DNA from: Bacteroides sp.
Lineage (GTDB): Bacteria > Bacteroidota > Bacteroidia > Bacteroidales > Muribaculaceae
Length of the DNA stretch: 64,000 bases
Reading direction: 5' to 3'
Assembly: GCA_023665145.1 (NCBI GenBank)
Contig: JAMPEM010000001.1
Coordinates: forward strand, 68,598 to 132,597
Part shown: one piece after another, positions 27,485-38,605 of the stretch
Position numbering within the stretch: the first letter of the stretch is position 1
Layout of the letters: each line of letters begins with the position of its first letter
Notes under the pieces: generated by a model
Seen by the model: only the letters and a program-made list of their open reading frames with translations
Database searches by the model: none
Told to the model about the DNA's origin: nothing
Program-made: the position numbers and the translations under genes

Positions 27485-28894
27485 ATGAAAATCAAATATC
27501 TATTATATCTCGCCCTAACACTCGTCGTCACATCCCTTTATTCATGTGACGACGATGTAAGCAATATAGGAAATTCTTTAGCTCAGGACACTTTGCTGAT
27601 ATATTCCGACTCCCTCACTCTTGAAGTGCCCTCAAAATCCATTGAAGCATCAATCTTTGACAGCCGCACTGACAATCATCTGCTCGGAAGACTATCTTCT
27701 TCCGAATATGGTGACCTCGCATGCTCTTTTGTAGCACAATTGATGGCCGCCTCATCCATGAATGTGCCCGACTCCATCGATGTGAATCGTGTAGACTCCG
27801 TCAAACTTATTTTCTCAATGCCAAGAGGTCAATTTATCGGTGACTCTCTTGCTCCTCAACAACTCACCGTATACGAACTTGAAAAACAACTACCCTCGGA
27901 CATAGAATCAAACTTCAATCCCAACGGATACTTCTCAACGGCATCCAAACTCGGGCAGAAAACTTACACTCTCTCAGAAATAACAGCCACTGATACTGTT
28001 ACCATCAATCGCAGCAACATACGCTTCGGAATAGACCTCTCTGTGGAGCTTGGCAAAAAGATGTTCAATCAGTACCGCCAAGACCCAAGCGTATTCGCAT
28101 GGCCTTCTTCTTTTACAAAATTCTTCCCCGGAATATACGTCACCAGAACCTTCGGCTCAGGTTGTGTAGCCAACGTCAGCAAAGTAGAATTTATGCTTTA
28201 TTATCATTATCTTTATGACAAAGCAATTGTTAAAGACGGACAAACCACATACAAACAAACTCATCTCAGAGACAGTATAGCTCTTTTCGCCACTGCCCCG
28301 GAAGTGCTCAGCGCAAACTGCGTAACATTCTCTCCGGCTGAAACTCTCAAAAATCGCGTTGCTAAAGGGGAAACAATCCTTGTAGCTCCGGGTGGATACA
28401 ATGCTCAAATCACATTCCCCACTAAATCAATCATTGGCAAATTCATCGATCCAATTAACGCCATTTACGTTGTCAGCGGACTTAAATTCACTATTCCGGT
28501 TTCTCAAATATCCAATAATCTCGGAATTGAGCCACCACCTTACCTACTGATGGTAAAAACCTCGGAACTTGACACTTATTTCTCTCAAAACAAAGTTCCC
28601 GACAATGTCTCATCATTTTATGCACGATATTCCCAAGACGATGCCTGCTATATTTTCAACGATATGCGCAGCTTTATTCTCCCCTACATCGAAAACGGGA
28701 ATCTGAATCCGGATGACACGGAATTCACAATCATACCCGTCGACATCGAATCACAATCCTATACCGATACTAATGGAAACCAAACAACCCTTGTGACTCG
28801 CTGCGCTCCATATCAAGACAAACCCGTAATGGTGAAACTTGACACATCCTCCTCTCAGATTATTTTCACATATTCCGTGCAACAACTAAAATAA
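27485..28894 (+). CDS. DUF4270 lipoprotein
   Basis: 469 residues with a lipobox ending at Cys21 (SLYSCDDDVSNIGNSLAQDT). The charged, Asp-rich stretch after Cys is typical of Bacteroidetes surface lipoproteins. The rest is the beta-rich DUF4270 fold with LSSSEYGDLACSFVAQLM and later strand pairs. Function is unknown. It stands between the GT5-domain gene and folD with no visible promoter of its own. A GCCGC-TTAA-GCGGC palindrome lies at 27429-27442 in the gap before it. Confidence 0.85.
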   Translation: MKIKYLLYLALTLVVTSLYSCDDDVSNIGNSLAQDTLLIYSDSLTLEVPSKSIEASIFDSRTDNHLLGRLSSSEYGDLACSFVAQLMAASSMNVPDSIDVNRVDSVKLIFSMPRGQFIGDSLAPQQLTVYELEKQLPSDIESNFNPNGYFSTASKLGQKTYTLSEITATDTVTINRSNIRFGIDLSVELGKKMFNQYRQDPSVFAWPSSFTKFFPGIYVTRTFGSGCVANVSKVEFMLYYHYLYDKAIVKDGQTTYKQTHLRDSIALFATAPEVLSANCVTFSPAETLKNRVAKGETILVAPGGYNAQITFPTKSIIGKFIDPINAIYVVSGLKFTIPVSQISNNLGIEPPPYLLMVKTSELDTYFSQNKVPDNVSSFYARYSQDDACYIFNDMRSFILPYIENGNLNPDDTEFTIIPVDIESQSYTDTNGNQTTLVTRCAPYQDKPVMVKLDTSSSQIIFTYSVQQLK

Positions 28895-28951
28895 TATAAC
28901 ACCTTAATATAATATATCACAAGGTTAACTTCATAAAGGTCACATATATCC

Positions 28952-29830
28952 ATGCAAATCATTGACGGAAAAGAGACAGCCCGGCAAATCAAAGCCGAAA
29001 TAGCACAAGAAGTAAAAAAACTTGTAGAGGCAGGAGAACGTCCTCCATATCTATCTGCAATACTCGTAGGTCATGACGGAGGCTCGGAATCATACATGTC
29101 AAACAAAGTTAAAGCCTGCAAAGAATGTGGATTCGAAAGCGACCTGATACGCTTCGATGAAGATGTCACCGAAGAACGACTCCTCGAAGAAATCAAACGC
29201 CTCAATGAAGATCCAAATGTTGACGGCTTTATCGTTCAACTCCCATTGCCCAAGCATATAGATGAACAAAAGGTTATTGAAGCTATCGACTATCGCAAAG
29301 ATGTAGACGGATTCCATCCTGTTAATGTCGGCAGACTCTCAATTGGACTTCCCGGATTCCGCTCCGCGACACCTTCCGGTATCATCGACCTATTAGACCG
29401 CTACGGCATCGAAACTAAAGGAAAACATGCAGTGGTGCTCGGCCGCAGCAACATTGTTGGCAAACCAATCGCTACCCTCCTGATGCAAAAAGCCCGTCCG
29501 GGAGATTGCACTGTGACCGTATGTCACTCAGCCACTACAAATCTTAAGGATTTATGTCGTCAAGCCGATATTATTATTGCTGCACTCGGACGTCCCGGTT
29601 TTGTGACCGAAGACATGGTCAAAGAAGGTGCTGTAATTATCGATGTCGGCACTACCCGTGTTCCCGACTCCTCTCGCAAAAGCGGATTCAGACTCAGCGG
29701 CGATGTGGATTTCGACAACGTAGCCAAAAAATGCTCATATATCACACCCGTTCCGGGTGGCGTAGGCCCAATGACTATCTGCTCTCTGATGAAAAATACA
29801 CTCTTAGCCAGAAAAAGGAATCTATTTTAA
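28952..29830 (+). CDS. folD: bifunctional methylenetetrahydrofolate dehydrogenase / cyclohydrolase
   Basis: 292 residues. FolD interconverts 5,10-methylene- and 10-formyl-tetrahydrofolate using NADP. The active-site segment [14 protein letters not shown] holds the YxxxK pair, [11 protein letters not shown] and HPVNVGRL line the folate site, and [12 protein letters not shown] binds the dinucleotide. The length is normal. It lies 15 bases before the capA-like gene and may be co-transcribed with it. Confidence 0.98.
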   Translation: MQIIDGKETARQIKAEIAQEVKKLVEAGERPPYLSAILVGHDGGSESYMSNKVKACKECGFESDLIRFDEDVTEERLLEEIKRLNEDPNVDGFIVQLPLPKHIDEQKVIEAIDYRKDVDGFHPVNVGRLSIGLPGFRSATPSGIIDLLDRYGIETKGKHAVVLGRSNIVGKPIATLLMQKARPGDCTVTVCHSATTNLKDLCRQADIIIAALGRPGFVTEDMVKEGAVIIDVGTTRVPDSSRKSGFRLSGDVDFDNVAKKCSYITPVPGGVGPMTICSLMKNTLLARKRNLF

Positions 29831-29845
29831 CCTCATATCCACTAT

Positions 29846-30991
29846 ATGCGATTGAAAACGTTATCGATAGCTTTTCTACTCTGCATCTCAATGTTGGGTG
29901 CTTGTTCAAAGGCGAACTCAGCATCCACCAATGACACTACCTCGGTCAAAGAGGAAAACAGCATATCGAAAGATTCCATAACTCTGCTATTTGTCGGAGA
30001 TGCAATGCAGCACGAGGGTCAACTCAATCAAGCCAAACTCGTAGGAAACGGGAAACACAATTATGACGGCTGTTTTGACCTTATCGCCCCATTCATAAAG
30101 GAAGCCGACTATGCCGTGGTAAATCTCGAAGTGCCATTAGGCGGTGGACCCACATATCGCGGATATCCCTGCTTCTCTGCACCCGACTCTTACGCCGCAG
30201 CCTTACGCGATGCCGGATTTGACCTGTTTCTGACAGCAAACAACCATTGCCTCGACAGCGGTGATAAAGCCGCAAGACGCACTCTGTCTGCTCTCGATTC
30301 CTTAAAAGTGGATCATATAGGAACATATCACGACGCCAACAGCAGAGAGAAACTTGTCCCCTTCATCAAAGATATAGGAGGATACAAAATCGGTTTTCTC
30401 AACTACACTTACGGCACCAACGGCATAGAACCCAAAGCCGGCATGGAAGTAGCTATGATTGACCGGGACAAAATGGCACAAGAGATAAAAAAAACACGCC
30501 AAGCCGGAGCTGAACTGATTGTAGTCACAGTCCATTGGGGCATCGAATACGTTCTTCATGAAAATGAAAACCAACGCAGCCTTGCACAATTCCTGATAGA
30601 CCAGGATGTAGACCTTATCATTGGTGGTCATCCTCATGTCATCCAACCGATGAAAGTAGTCAGGAATGAAAAATCCGGTAAAAACGTACTTGTCGTATAC
30701 AGCCTTGGAAATTTCATATCAAACATGAAAACAGGCGACACTCGAGGAGGAGCACTTGTCAGAGCAAACATCAAGCGAGACAAAAATGGAGATGCTCATT
30801 TCTCATCTGCTGATTATGACACATTCTTCTCAGCAAAGCCCACGGGGAAAACCGATAATTATCGAGTTATCCCCTCATGGATGTCAGACAAAATACCTTC
30901 CGGGCAACAAGACCATTGGCGCATCTTCAACAGTGCAGCACGAAAAGTCTTTAATGCCGAAAATGTCAATGTCCCTGCAATACAACATTAA
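29846..30991 (+). CDS. CapA-family (PGA_cap) lipoprotein
   Basis: 381 residues, lipobox ending at Cys20 (SMLGAC). The calcineurin-like PGA_cap fold is clear: FVGDAMQHEGQ, NLEVPLGGG, TANNHCLDSG, VVTVHWGIEY, IGGHPHVIQP and SLGNFIS. Family members take part in polyglutamate capsule synthesis or act as secreted phosphoesterases; substrate unknown. It has no capBC partners here. The stop codon TAA touches a remnant of the MITE-like repeat (30991-31024), and a terminator follows at 31101-31126. Confidence 0.9.
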   Translation: MRLKTLSIAFLLCISMLGACSKANSASTNDTTSVKEENSISKDSITLLFVGDAMQHEGQLNQAKLVGNGKHNYDGCFDLIAPFIKEADYAVVNLEVPLGGGPTYRGYPCFSAPDSYAAALRDAGFDLFLTANNHCLDSGDKAARRTLSALDSLKVDHIGTYHDANSREKLVPFIKDIGGYKIGFLNYTYGTNGIEPKAGMEVAMIDRDKMAQEIKKTRQAGAELIVVTVHWGIEYVLHENENQRSLAQFLIDQDVDLIIGGHPHVIQPMKVVRNEKSGKNVLVVYSLGNFISNMKTGDTRGGALVRANIKRDKNGDAHFSSADYDTFFSAKPTGKTDNYRVIPSWMSDKIPSGQQDHWRIFNSAARKVFNAENVNVPAIQH

Positions 30992-31024
30992 GAGGCCGTT
31001 CATTAAAATGATTCGTTCATAAAA
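30991..31024 (-). repeat. Remnant of the MITE-like repeat
   Basis: AGAGG, then the run TTAAAATGATTCGTTCATAA, match the reverse complement of the right end of the 242-bp repeat found at 39.3 and 40.0 kb, with a short internal deletion. It begins on the last base of the capA-like stop codon. Confidence 0.7.
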
Positions 31025-31100
31025 CATTTATTGTTAGACATCCTCTAAGAGGATGTTCAACACCCACCATATCCCTACATATTTACGGAATCGAATTGGA

Positions 31101-31126
31101 AAGTGGACTTATAAGTCCACTTTTTT
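31101..31126 (+). terminator. Terminator after the capA-like gene
   Basis: AAGTGGACTT-AT-AAGTCCACTT (31101-31122) is a perfect palindrome followed by four more T. A smaller palindrome, ACATCCTC-TAA-GAGGATGT, lies about 60 bases earlier. The rest of the gap to 31262 is AT-rich without other features. Confidence 0.8.
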
Positions 31127-31262
31127 AGAGTCAGCTTAGGAATACGTTTGCACAACCAAACTAATTAATTATTGAAAATTTACGAAAACGTTATACACCA
31201 CATTTGTAAACTTTTTTAACATTTTTGCAACGTTTGTGATACAATACAAGAATTAAAATTTG

Positions 31263-32935
<1,673 letters not shown>

Positions 32936-32988
32936 CCATACATTACACAGTCTGCCTTCAGACTGCCATTAACAAAATTAGATAAATA

Positions 32989-33018
32989 TTACACAATGCC
33001 TGAGCAGACATTGTGTAA
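32989..33018 (+). terminator. Inverted repeat after the ABC-F gene
   Basis: TTACACAATG (32989-32998) is exactly complementary to CATTGTGTAA (33009-33018). No T-run follows. Confidence 0.45.
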
Positions 33019-33090
33019 TGTTCACCCCACACGCCAATTCCCGGCGTTACACAAGCTAACTTATTTGAACAACATAAAGTTAAGATTAAG

Positions 33091-33384
33091 ATGGTAAAAC
33101 ATGTCGTAACATTCAAGCTCAAGGGTACACAGACTGAGCGGCATGAAGTCGCTACAGCATTTAAAAACGCCCTTGAAGCATTACCCGAGAAAATTGAAGT
33201 ACTTCGTAACATTGAAATCGGTATTAACCAAAACCCCGCTGAAGACTGGGACATCGTATTGATTGCAACCGTGGACAGAATGGAGGATGTGGACATTTAC
33301 GCCAAGCATCCGGCTCACGTTGCAGCAGCAGCAATTGTTGCTCCTGTCAAAGAATCTCGCGCTTGCGTAGATTTTGAATATTGA
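33091..33384 (+). CDS. Dabb (stress-responsive A/B barrel) protein
   Basis: 97 residues beginning MVKHVVTFKLKGT, the typical first strand of the dimeric alpha/beta barrel. The central NIEIGINQNPAEDWDIVLIA and the C-terminal HPAHVAAAAIVAPVKESRA follow the family pattern. Dabb proteins are small dimers linked to stress or as cofactor-free enzymes; the role here is unknown. It lies 155 bases after the ABC-F gene and 58 before the AraC regulator, on the same strand. Confidence 0.88.
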   Translation: MVKHVVTFKLKGTQTERHEVATAFKNALEALPEKIEVLRNIEIGINQNPAEDWDIVLIATVDRMEDVDIYAKHPAHVAAAAIVAPVKESRACVDFEY

Positions 33385-33442
33385 CGCGTGCCAAGTAAGA
33401 AATTGCAACTGAATAGATATTGTACCGTCATACTCTCAAACG

Positions 33443-34708
33443 ATGCATATTATGATTTTGCACTCCATTGCTCCATTCATAACTATAAGCAGGACACTCC
33501 CGATGGGAGTCTGCATATTATGTGCCGCATGCTCATTCTTACTTTATTCTACACCCAACAAGCTTCGTGCACGCAATATCCTTGCCACACTCCTGCTTCT
33601 TCTTGCCCTGTCTTACATCCCCGCCATCTATGGTATAATGACTAATCAATATCATCTTGGCACATCTTTGGTGCTCAATCCATACGTATTGATTGCATCC
33701 AATCTTTTTGCCACGATTTTAACATTATACCCACTCGATGTCATACGTCCCGGATGGCTCAACGGACAACGCGCTCTCAAAGCCGGAATCCCCTTCCTTT
33801 TAGTCTCAATGACTTACATTGTGGGCTGTATGCTCTCCCGCGAACCTATCGAACGGATTGCCGACACTACACAATTATATCAACATCTGTCAGAATTTAA
33901 TGTCTGGGGACGATTCATAATTTTCGCTGACATTCTGTTCTATCTCGGCTCCTCAGTCCGTTTTGTCATTCGACATTCCAAATCATACAAGGAATGGTGC
34001 GAAAACAATTTTTCAAGCATAGACAACGTAAGCATCAACTGGCTAAAAGGTTTTATGATTGGAATTCTGATTTTAGCCTCAATATTCTTCGCATCCCTTC
34101 TGACTGCCAATCCTCTGATTATCGTCATCTACCAATGCTCGCTTATAATATCGGTCGTAGTGATGACACAAAAAGCTTTGCAACAACATTCCGCTTACCC
34201 AAGCAAATTCTTCGCATCAAGCCTTAACGAGGAAGAAGCAATTGATTTATCCACACAAAAGGAACGCAAAAAACTTGGCATAGTCATCCAAGAGGAAAAC
34301 GTAGCCAAAGCGTCAAATTTTGACAATACCATAAAAGAACTCGCTGAAGAGATTCGCCTATGGTTTGAAAACGAAAAGCCTTACCGACGTTCCGGGTTCA
34401 TGCTTTCAGATGTAGCAGAACGAATACCGAAATGCCGCACATATCTTTCAAGAATCTTCAATGACGGACTGGGTGACAGCTTCTCACATATCGTCAAAAA
34501 TTATCGCATACGTGATGCGGAAATAATGCTAATTGAACACCTCGATAAATCAATAGCCGACATTGCAGAAGATTGTGGATTTTCCAATCCTACTTCCTTT
34601 AATCGGACATTCTCCTCAATGCACGATGGTATGACTCCCGGACAATACAGGAACATCTACAAACCTCAACAAAATATCGATGAGGAAAGCATATTGGAAG
34701 AAAATTAA
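33443..34708 (+). CDS. membrane-anchored AraC-family regulator
   Basis: 421 residues. The N-terminal 245 residues contain about seven hydrophobic segments, with LLLLLALSYIPAIYGI and IGILILASIFFASLL as clear examples. The C-terminal 100 residues are an AraC-type DNA-binding domain: FMLSDVAERIPKCRTYLSRI, then KSIADIAEDCGFSNPTSFNR with the second helix-turn-helix. Such proteins, known in Bacteroidetes, would carry a signal from the envelope straight to DNA. The likely target is unknown; a small RNA candidate lies directly downstream. The start could also be ATG 33452. Confidence 0.85.
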   Translation: MHIMILHSIAPFITISRTLPMGVCILCAACSFLLYSTPNKLRARNILATLLLLLALSYIPAIYGIMTNQYHLGTSLVLNPYVLIASNLFATILTLYPLDVIRPGWLNGQRALKAGIPFLLVSMTYIVGCMLSREPIERIADTTQLYQHLSEFNVWGRFIIFADILFYLGSSVRFVIRHSKSYKEWCENNFSSIDNVSINWLKGFMIGILILASIFFASLLTANPLIIVIYQCSLIISVVVMTQKALQQHSAYPSKFFASSLNEEEAIDLSTQKERKKLGIVIQEENVAKASNFDNTIKELAEEIRLWFENEKPYRRSGFMLSDVAERIPKCRTYLSRIFNDGLGDSFSHIVKNYRIRDAEIMLIEHLDKSIADIAEDCGFSNPTSFNRTFSSMHDGMTPGQYRNIYKPQQNIDEESILEEN

Positions 34709-34793
34709 TATACAATTTATACAATTTAACGATTTATACAAATTGTGTATGCAAAATATACCATCTGAATACCCTATTCGACGCAGATTGAAC

Positions 34794-34801
34794 TAACTTT
34801 G
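34794..34801 (+). promoter_or_regulatory. -7 element before a small RNA candidate
   Basis: TAACTTTG then CA, 86 bases after the AraC stop. There is no matching TTG 20 bases upstream. Confidence 0.45.
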
Positions 34802-34806
34802 CATCA

Positions 34807-34927
34807 GTTATTCACGCAAAGAGAGAGTAATCTCTCAAGGATAAACCTTAATCGCTCTTAAAAAAGAGGTATTTCCAAAAGCAATTGAGTTTCGATAGGC
34901 TGGTGAGTGATCATCGGCCTATTTTTT
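34807..34927 (+). ncRNA. small RNA candidate, ~120 nt
   Basis: From the -7 element at 34794-34801 to a strong terminator there is no usable reading frame. Three hairpins follow one another: GAGAGA-GTAA-TCTCTC (34821-34836), CTCTT-aaaa-AAGAG (about 34855-34868), and the terminator at 34895-34922. Next comes a convergent gene, so this cannot be its leader. It could also be a long 3' untranslated region of the AraC gene. Confidence 0.45.
34895..34927 (+). terminator. Terminator of the small RNA / AraC unit
   Basis: ATAGGCTGGTGA-GTGA-TCATCGGCCTAT forms a 12-pair stem with G-U pairs, followed by six T. Confidence 0.8.
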
Positions 34928-34981
34928 ACACTTTTTATATAAATAACGTCTACTATATCTTGACAGAGGAATCAAACTATC

Positions 34982-36154
34982 CTATTTACGCAGAAATTCT
35001 AAAGCCATTTCCACCCCTCTCTTGAAAGCTTCCGATTGCCCGTCTACTGTAATAAAAAGATGTGCCGCCTGCGAAAATTCTATTCTTTTGACTGCAACAC
35101 CTGCATCAGCTAATTTAAGTGCAAACTCATCACCCTGATCCCTTAAAATATCCTTACCCGCTGCGATGATTAAGGTCTGAGGCAATTGCGCTATTAAACT
35201 GATGTCAGCATCCATAGGAGAAGCAAGGACTTCAGTTTTTGAAATTATCTCTTGATTCAACTTATTTGTTCCACTGATATAAGACTTGTTAAAGGCATCC
35301 ATCAGATTACTGTCAAGTGCATAGAAATCACCATACTCTCTCCATGAAGAAGAATTATCTGTATAAGCTTTCACCACCGGATAGAACGTCAGGACACTTC
35401 GCAGAGGGACGAGACCATTGTTTTTAACCGCTGCATCGGATATAGTAAGAGCTGTCATTATGGCCAAATTACCACCGCTACTGTCACCTCCCACGGATAC
35501 TAAAGAGATATCACCGCCCCAATCCTTTGCACTCCGCATGGCGTAATATGTAGCCGCCACACAATCTTCCACAGGTATCGGGAAAGGATATTCCGGAGAC
35601 AACCGATAATCCACAGCAAGCACCATCATCTCACCTGAAGCTGCAAGAGCATCGCAAAACTTTGCACAACTCTCCAACCCTCCAATCGTCCATCCTCCAC
35701 CATGAAAATATACCAACAGTGGTAAGGGTGATTCATTGATTATGTCGCCCTGAATTGAACTGTCACGCATCTTCTCATGACTTCCCTTTTTGCATGATTT
35801 CGGCCTGTAAAGACGTGCATCAAGACCTCTATCGGACAATACAAAACTGTCATATCCTATTTTCAGATTTACAACATCCACATTTTCCGATGGAGAATAG
35901 GGCACTTTACGTGAATTTCTAACGCTATTTAATTCTGAGAAATCACCCTTTAAAGCCCTTTCTATGGCTCGTGTCTGAATCTCCTGGATTCCCGATGGGC
36001 GAGACATCAGAAAATCATCTCTCTGACGCTCCATTATGTCGTTCTGCTCCTCTGAAATCGTGAATAGGCTATCATCAGCAACACATTTGAACGAACTACA
36101 ATAAGCCAATATCATTATGACAAATAATATCTTTAATAACGAGATTGTTTTCAT
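34982..36154 (-). CDS. secreted alpha/beta hydrolase, HSL (lipase/esterase) family
   Basis: 390 residues with an N-terminal signal peptide (MKTISLLKILFVIMILAYCS..., possibly a lipoprotein through CSS). The oxyanion motif is YFHGGGWTIGG, the nucleophile lies in GGDSSGGNLA, the Asp in AAGKDILRDQGDEF and the His in QAAHLF, so the triad is complete. Enzymes of this family hydrolyse short-chain esters. It overlaps the upstream ABC-F gene by 4 bases, so the two are co-translated, an odd pair without a clear functional link. Confidence 0.9.
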   Translation of the reverse strand: MKTISLLKILFVIMILAYCSSFKCVADDSLFTISEEQNDIMERQRDDFLMSRPSGIQEIQTRAIERALKGDFSELNSVRNSRKVPYSPSENVDVVNLKIGYDSFVLSDRGLDARLYRPKSCKKGSHEKMRDSSIQGDIINESPLPLLVYFHGGGWTIGGLESCAKFCDALAASGEMMVLAVDYRLSPEYPFPIPVEDCVAATYYAMRSAKDWGGDISLVSVGGDSSGGNLAIMTALTISDAAVKNNGLVPLRSVLTFYPVVKAYTDNSSSWREYGDFYALDSNLMDAFNKSYISGTNKLNQEIISKTEVLASPMDADISLIAQLPQTLIIAAGKDILRDQGDEFALKLADAGVAVKRIEFSQAAHLFITVDGQSEAFKRGVEMALEFLRK

Positions 36155-37953
36155 TCCGCTTTTTCCATTAATTCGAGAAGTCGCAACTCTTTAAGGTCTA
36201 TTTGTTCAATTACCTGACTGATTTTATTTCCCGCTTCTATAATTTCATCTGAAGAAAGCTTCCCTGATGACATACTTTCCTCTAATTCCGAGCGTTGTAT
36301 GGCAAGTGATTCAAGCTCCTTCTCAAGTGATTCCATCTCTCGCTGTTCCTTAAACGTTAACGACGGTTTCTTCTTTGGCTTTCGCCAAGCAGATTTTTGT
36401 CCATTTTGAGAAGATTCCTTCACTGATTGAACCTCATTTCGCTTTGCAATGGCTTCCTCCTGTGCCAAACAATGCCTATAAGTGGAATAATCGCCCGGGA
36501 AATCTTTCACAACCCCGTCACCTTTAAAAACGAAAAGATGATCCACTATTCTATCAAGGAAGAATCTATCGTGCGATACAATTATTACACACCCTTTGAA
36601 ATTTACAAGAAAATCTTCAAGAACTGTCAATGTGACAATATCCAAATCATTGGTAGGCTCGTCGAGAATCAAAAAATTGGGAGAATGTATTAAGACCGTA
36701 GCCAGATACAATCGCCGCCGTTCGCCTCCACTCAATCGATAAATATATTTTTGCTGATCCTCAGGGGTAAACAGGAATTGCTGTAAAAATTGAGAAGCAC
36801 CCAACCGCGTTTTTTCGTCGATTACCACCGTTTCTGTTATTTCTTTTACAGCATCTATCACCTTTTTATTTTCATCGAAATCAACCATACCCTCCTGACT
36901 GTAATATCCCCATTTTACAGTCTCTCCAACATCAAAATATCCAAAATCCGGTTTCAGCTCCCCAAGAAGCATTTTTATAAAAGTAGATTTCCCCACACCA
37001 TTTTCACCCACAATCCCGACTTTTTCATATCGAGCGAAAGTATAAGACCAATCTTTAAGGATTACCTTGTCACCAAACGATTTAGAAACACCATGAGCTT
37101 CAAAAATCTTTGAGCCGATATAAGAAGATTTCATCCCAAGTGCCACATTCTTCTCTTGCAAATTAATATGGCTTTTCTTTTCAAGTTCATAGAAATTATC
37201 AATACGGTATTTCGCTTTTGACCCCCTGGCCTGAGGCTGGCGTCTCATCCATTCCAGCTCAGTGCGAAGCAAGTTTTTCACTCTGGCAAGTTCGGAGCCG
37301 AGTTGCTCATGGCGTTCCTGACGTTTCTGAAGGTAATAATCATAATTACCCTCATAGACAAAAAGGGAATTTCTATCTAACTCGATTATTTTATTGCAGA
37401 CATTATCAAGGAAATACCTATCATGTGTCACCATAAGAAGTGTAATCTTACGCTTGGACAGATATCCTTCAAGCCACTCTATCATACTGATGTCAAGATG
37501 GTTGGTAGGTTCATCAAGCACCAGCATATCCGGTTCTGAAAGGAGTACTTTTGCAAGAGCGAGCCTTTTTGCCTCACCACCCGAGATGTTATCAATTTTC
37601 CCCTCATGATTATGAAGATTGAATTGAGAGAGCATTCTCCGCGTTTTGTCCGGTGCACTCCAAGCATCGTCACCCTCAGTATGGGGCATTGCAGCCTCAA
37701 GGAAAGTTCGAGCATTCCCAAAATCCGGAATTTGAGGTAAGAATCCTATTTTCAATCCGTTGCAAGAGATAACAGAACCGCTGTCAGCATCCTCTTCACC
37801 ACAGAGGATTCTGAGAAACGTGGATTTCCCTGTTCCGTTTTTAGCGACAAGACCAATTTTGTCACCCTGATAAATACCAAATGTGACATCAGCAAAAAGC
37901 AATCTGTCACCATATGATTTCGTAAGGTTTTCAATCTGAAGGAAACTTACCAT
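36151..37953 (-). CDS. ABC-F ATPase, Uup-like
   Basis: 600 residues with two complete ABC domains. Domain 1: VAKNGTGKSTF, ISGGEAKRLALA, LVLDEPTNHLD. Domain 2: [34 protein letters not shown]. The linker between them is long and basic, and the C-terminal 80 residues form a charged coiled coil (LEKELESLAIQRSELEESM), which in Uup binds DNA or RNA. It is the second ABC-F protein of the window, and unlike the first is complete in both sites. The hydrolase gene overlaps its 3' end by 4 bases. Confidence 0.93.
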   Translation of the reverse strand: MVSFLQIENLTKSYGDRLLFADVTFGIYQGDKIGLVAKNGTGKSTFLRILCGEEDADSGSVISCNGLKIGFLPQIPDFGNARTFLEAAMPHTEGDDAWSAPDKTRRMLSQFNLHNHEGKIDNISGGEAKRLALAKVLLSEPDMLVLDEPTNHLDISMIEWLEGYLSKRKITLLMVTHDRYFLDNVCNKIIELDRNSLFVYEGNYDYYLQKRQERHEQLGSELARVKNLLRTELEWMRRQPQARGSKAKYRIDNFYELEKKSHINLQEKNVALGMKSSYIGSKIFEAHGVSKSFGDKVILKDWSYTFARYEKVGIVGENGVGKSTFIKMLLGELKPDFGYFDVGETVKWGYYSQEGMVDFDENKKVIDAVKEITETVVIDEKTRLGASQFLQQFLFTPEDQQKYIYRLSGGERRRLYLATVLIHSPNFLILDEPTNDLDIVTLTVLEDFLVNFKGCVIIVSHDRFFLDRIVDHLFVFKGDGVVKDFPGDYSTYRHCLAQEEAIAKRNEVQSVKESSQNGQKSAWRKPKKKPSLTFKEQREMESLEKELESLAIQRSELEESMSSGKLSSDEIIEAGNKISQVIEQIDLKELRLLELMEKAE

Positions 37954-37980
37954 ATTTGAGACGATATAAAAAATGTCAAT

Positions 37981-38008
37981 CCGGTCTGCCCAATTATGGG
38001 CAGACCGG
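37981..38008 (-). terminator. Terminator between ridA-like and ABC-F genes
   Basis: An 11-bp perfect stem, CCGGTCTGCCC (37981-37991) and GGGCAGACCGG (37998-38008), followed on the minus strand by a T-rich run about 10 bases on. Confidence 0.7.
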
Positions 38009-38030
38009 TAATAAGTTGAAATTCAACGAA

Positions 38031-38405
38031 TCAAAGTACTGCAATAACCTCTATTTCTACAAGAGCTTTCTTCGGAAGCTCCTTTACTGCAAAAGCACAA
38101 CGAGCAGGGAATGGGGCTTTAAACTCCTCAGCATAAACCTCATTCATATCACCAAAGAGACTCATATCTGCAAGGAACACAGTAGTTTTAACTACATTGT
38201 CAAGAGTTGCACCCGCTTCAGCAAGGATAGCTTTAATGTTTTCGATTGACTGCTTTGTCTGACATTTGATACATTCAGGCATCTCACCTGTTTCAGCATT
38301 GATAGGTAGCTGACCGGATACAAAAATCATGTTTCCGGCAAGAGTAGCCTGGCTGTAAGGCCCGATTGCCCCGGGAGCATTTGTTGATTTAATTTCTTTT
38401 TTCAT
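38031..38405 (-). CDS. RidA-family reactive intermediate deaminase
   Basis: 124 residues matching the YjgF/YER057c/UK114 trimer. Diagnostic parts are APGAIGPYSQATLAGNMIFVSGQ, EAGATLDNVVKTTVFLAD, and near the C-terminus PARCAFAVKELPKKALVEIE with the active-site Arg. RidA hydrolyses 2-aminoacrylate and related imines that arise from PLP enzymes. It stands alone between tRNA-Thr and a terminator. Confidence 0.95.
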   Translation of the reverse strand: MKKEIKSTNAPGAIGPYSQATLAGNMIFVSGQLPINAETGEMPECIKCQTKQSIENIKAILAEAGATLDNVVKTTVFLADMSLFGDMNEVYAEEFKAPFPARCAFAVKELPKKALVEIEVIAVL

Positions 38406-38504
38406 GATATGTCTAATGAATTATGGAATTTATTTCATTTATATACAATAGCTTCTTTACAGCAGCGACAGCCGGGCAATTAATCTGCCTGGCTGTCGGT
38501 CTGG

Positions 38505-38577
38505 AGCCGCGAGTGGGACTCGAACCCACGACCTTTTCGTTACGAATGAAATGCTCTACCAACTGAGCTATTGCGGC
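38505..38577 (-). tRNA. tRNA-Thr (anticodon CGT)
   Basis: Minus-strand cloverleaf of 73 nt. Acceptor GCCGCAA pairs with TCGCGGC with one mismatch; D-arm GCTC/GAGC; T-arm GTGGG-TTCGAGT-CCCAC; anticodon loop TTCGTAA, so CGT reads ACG. The anticodon stem TTTCA/CGAAA has one A-C mismatch. The 3' CCA is encoded (38502-38504), after discriminator T. thrS, the charging enzyme, lies at the start of this window. Confidence 0.95.
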
Positions 38578-38605
38578 TTATCGGCCTGACGGCCTTATTT
38601 TTCTG

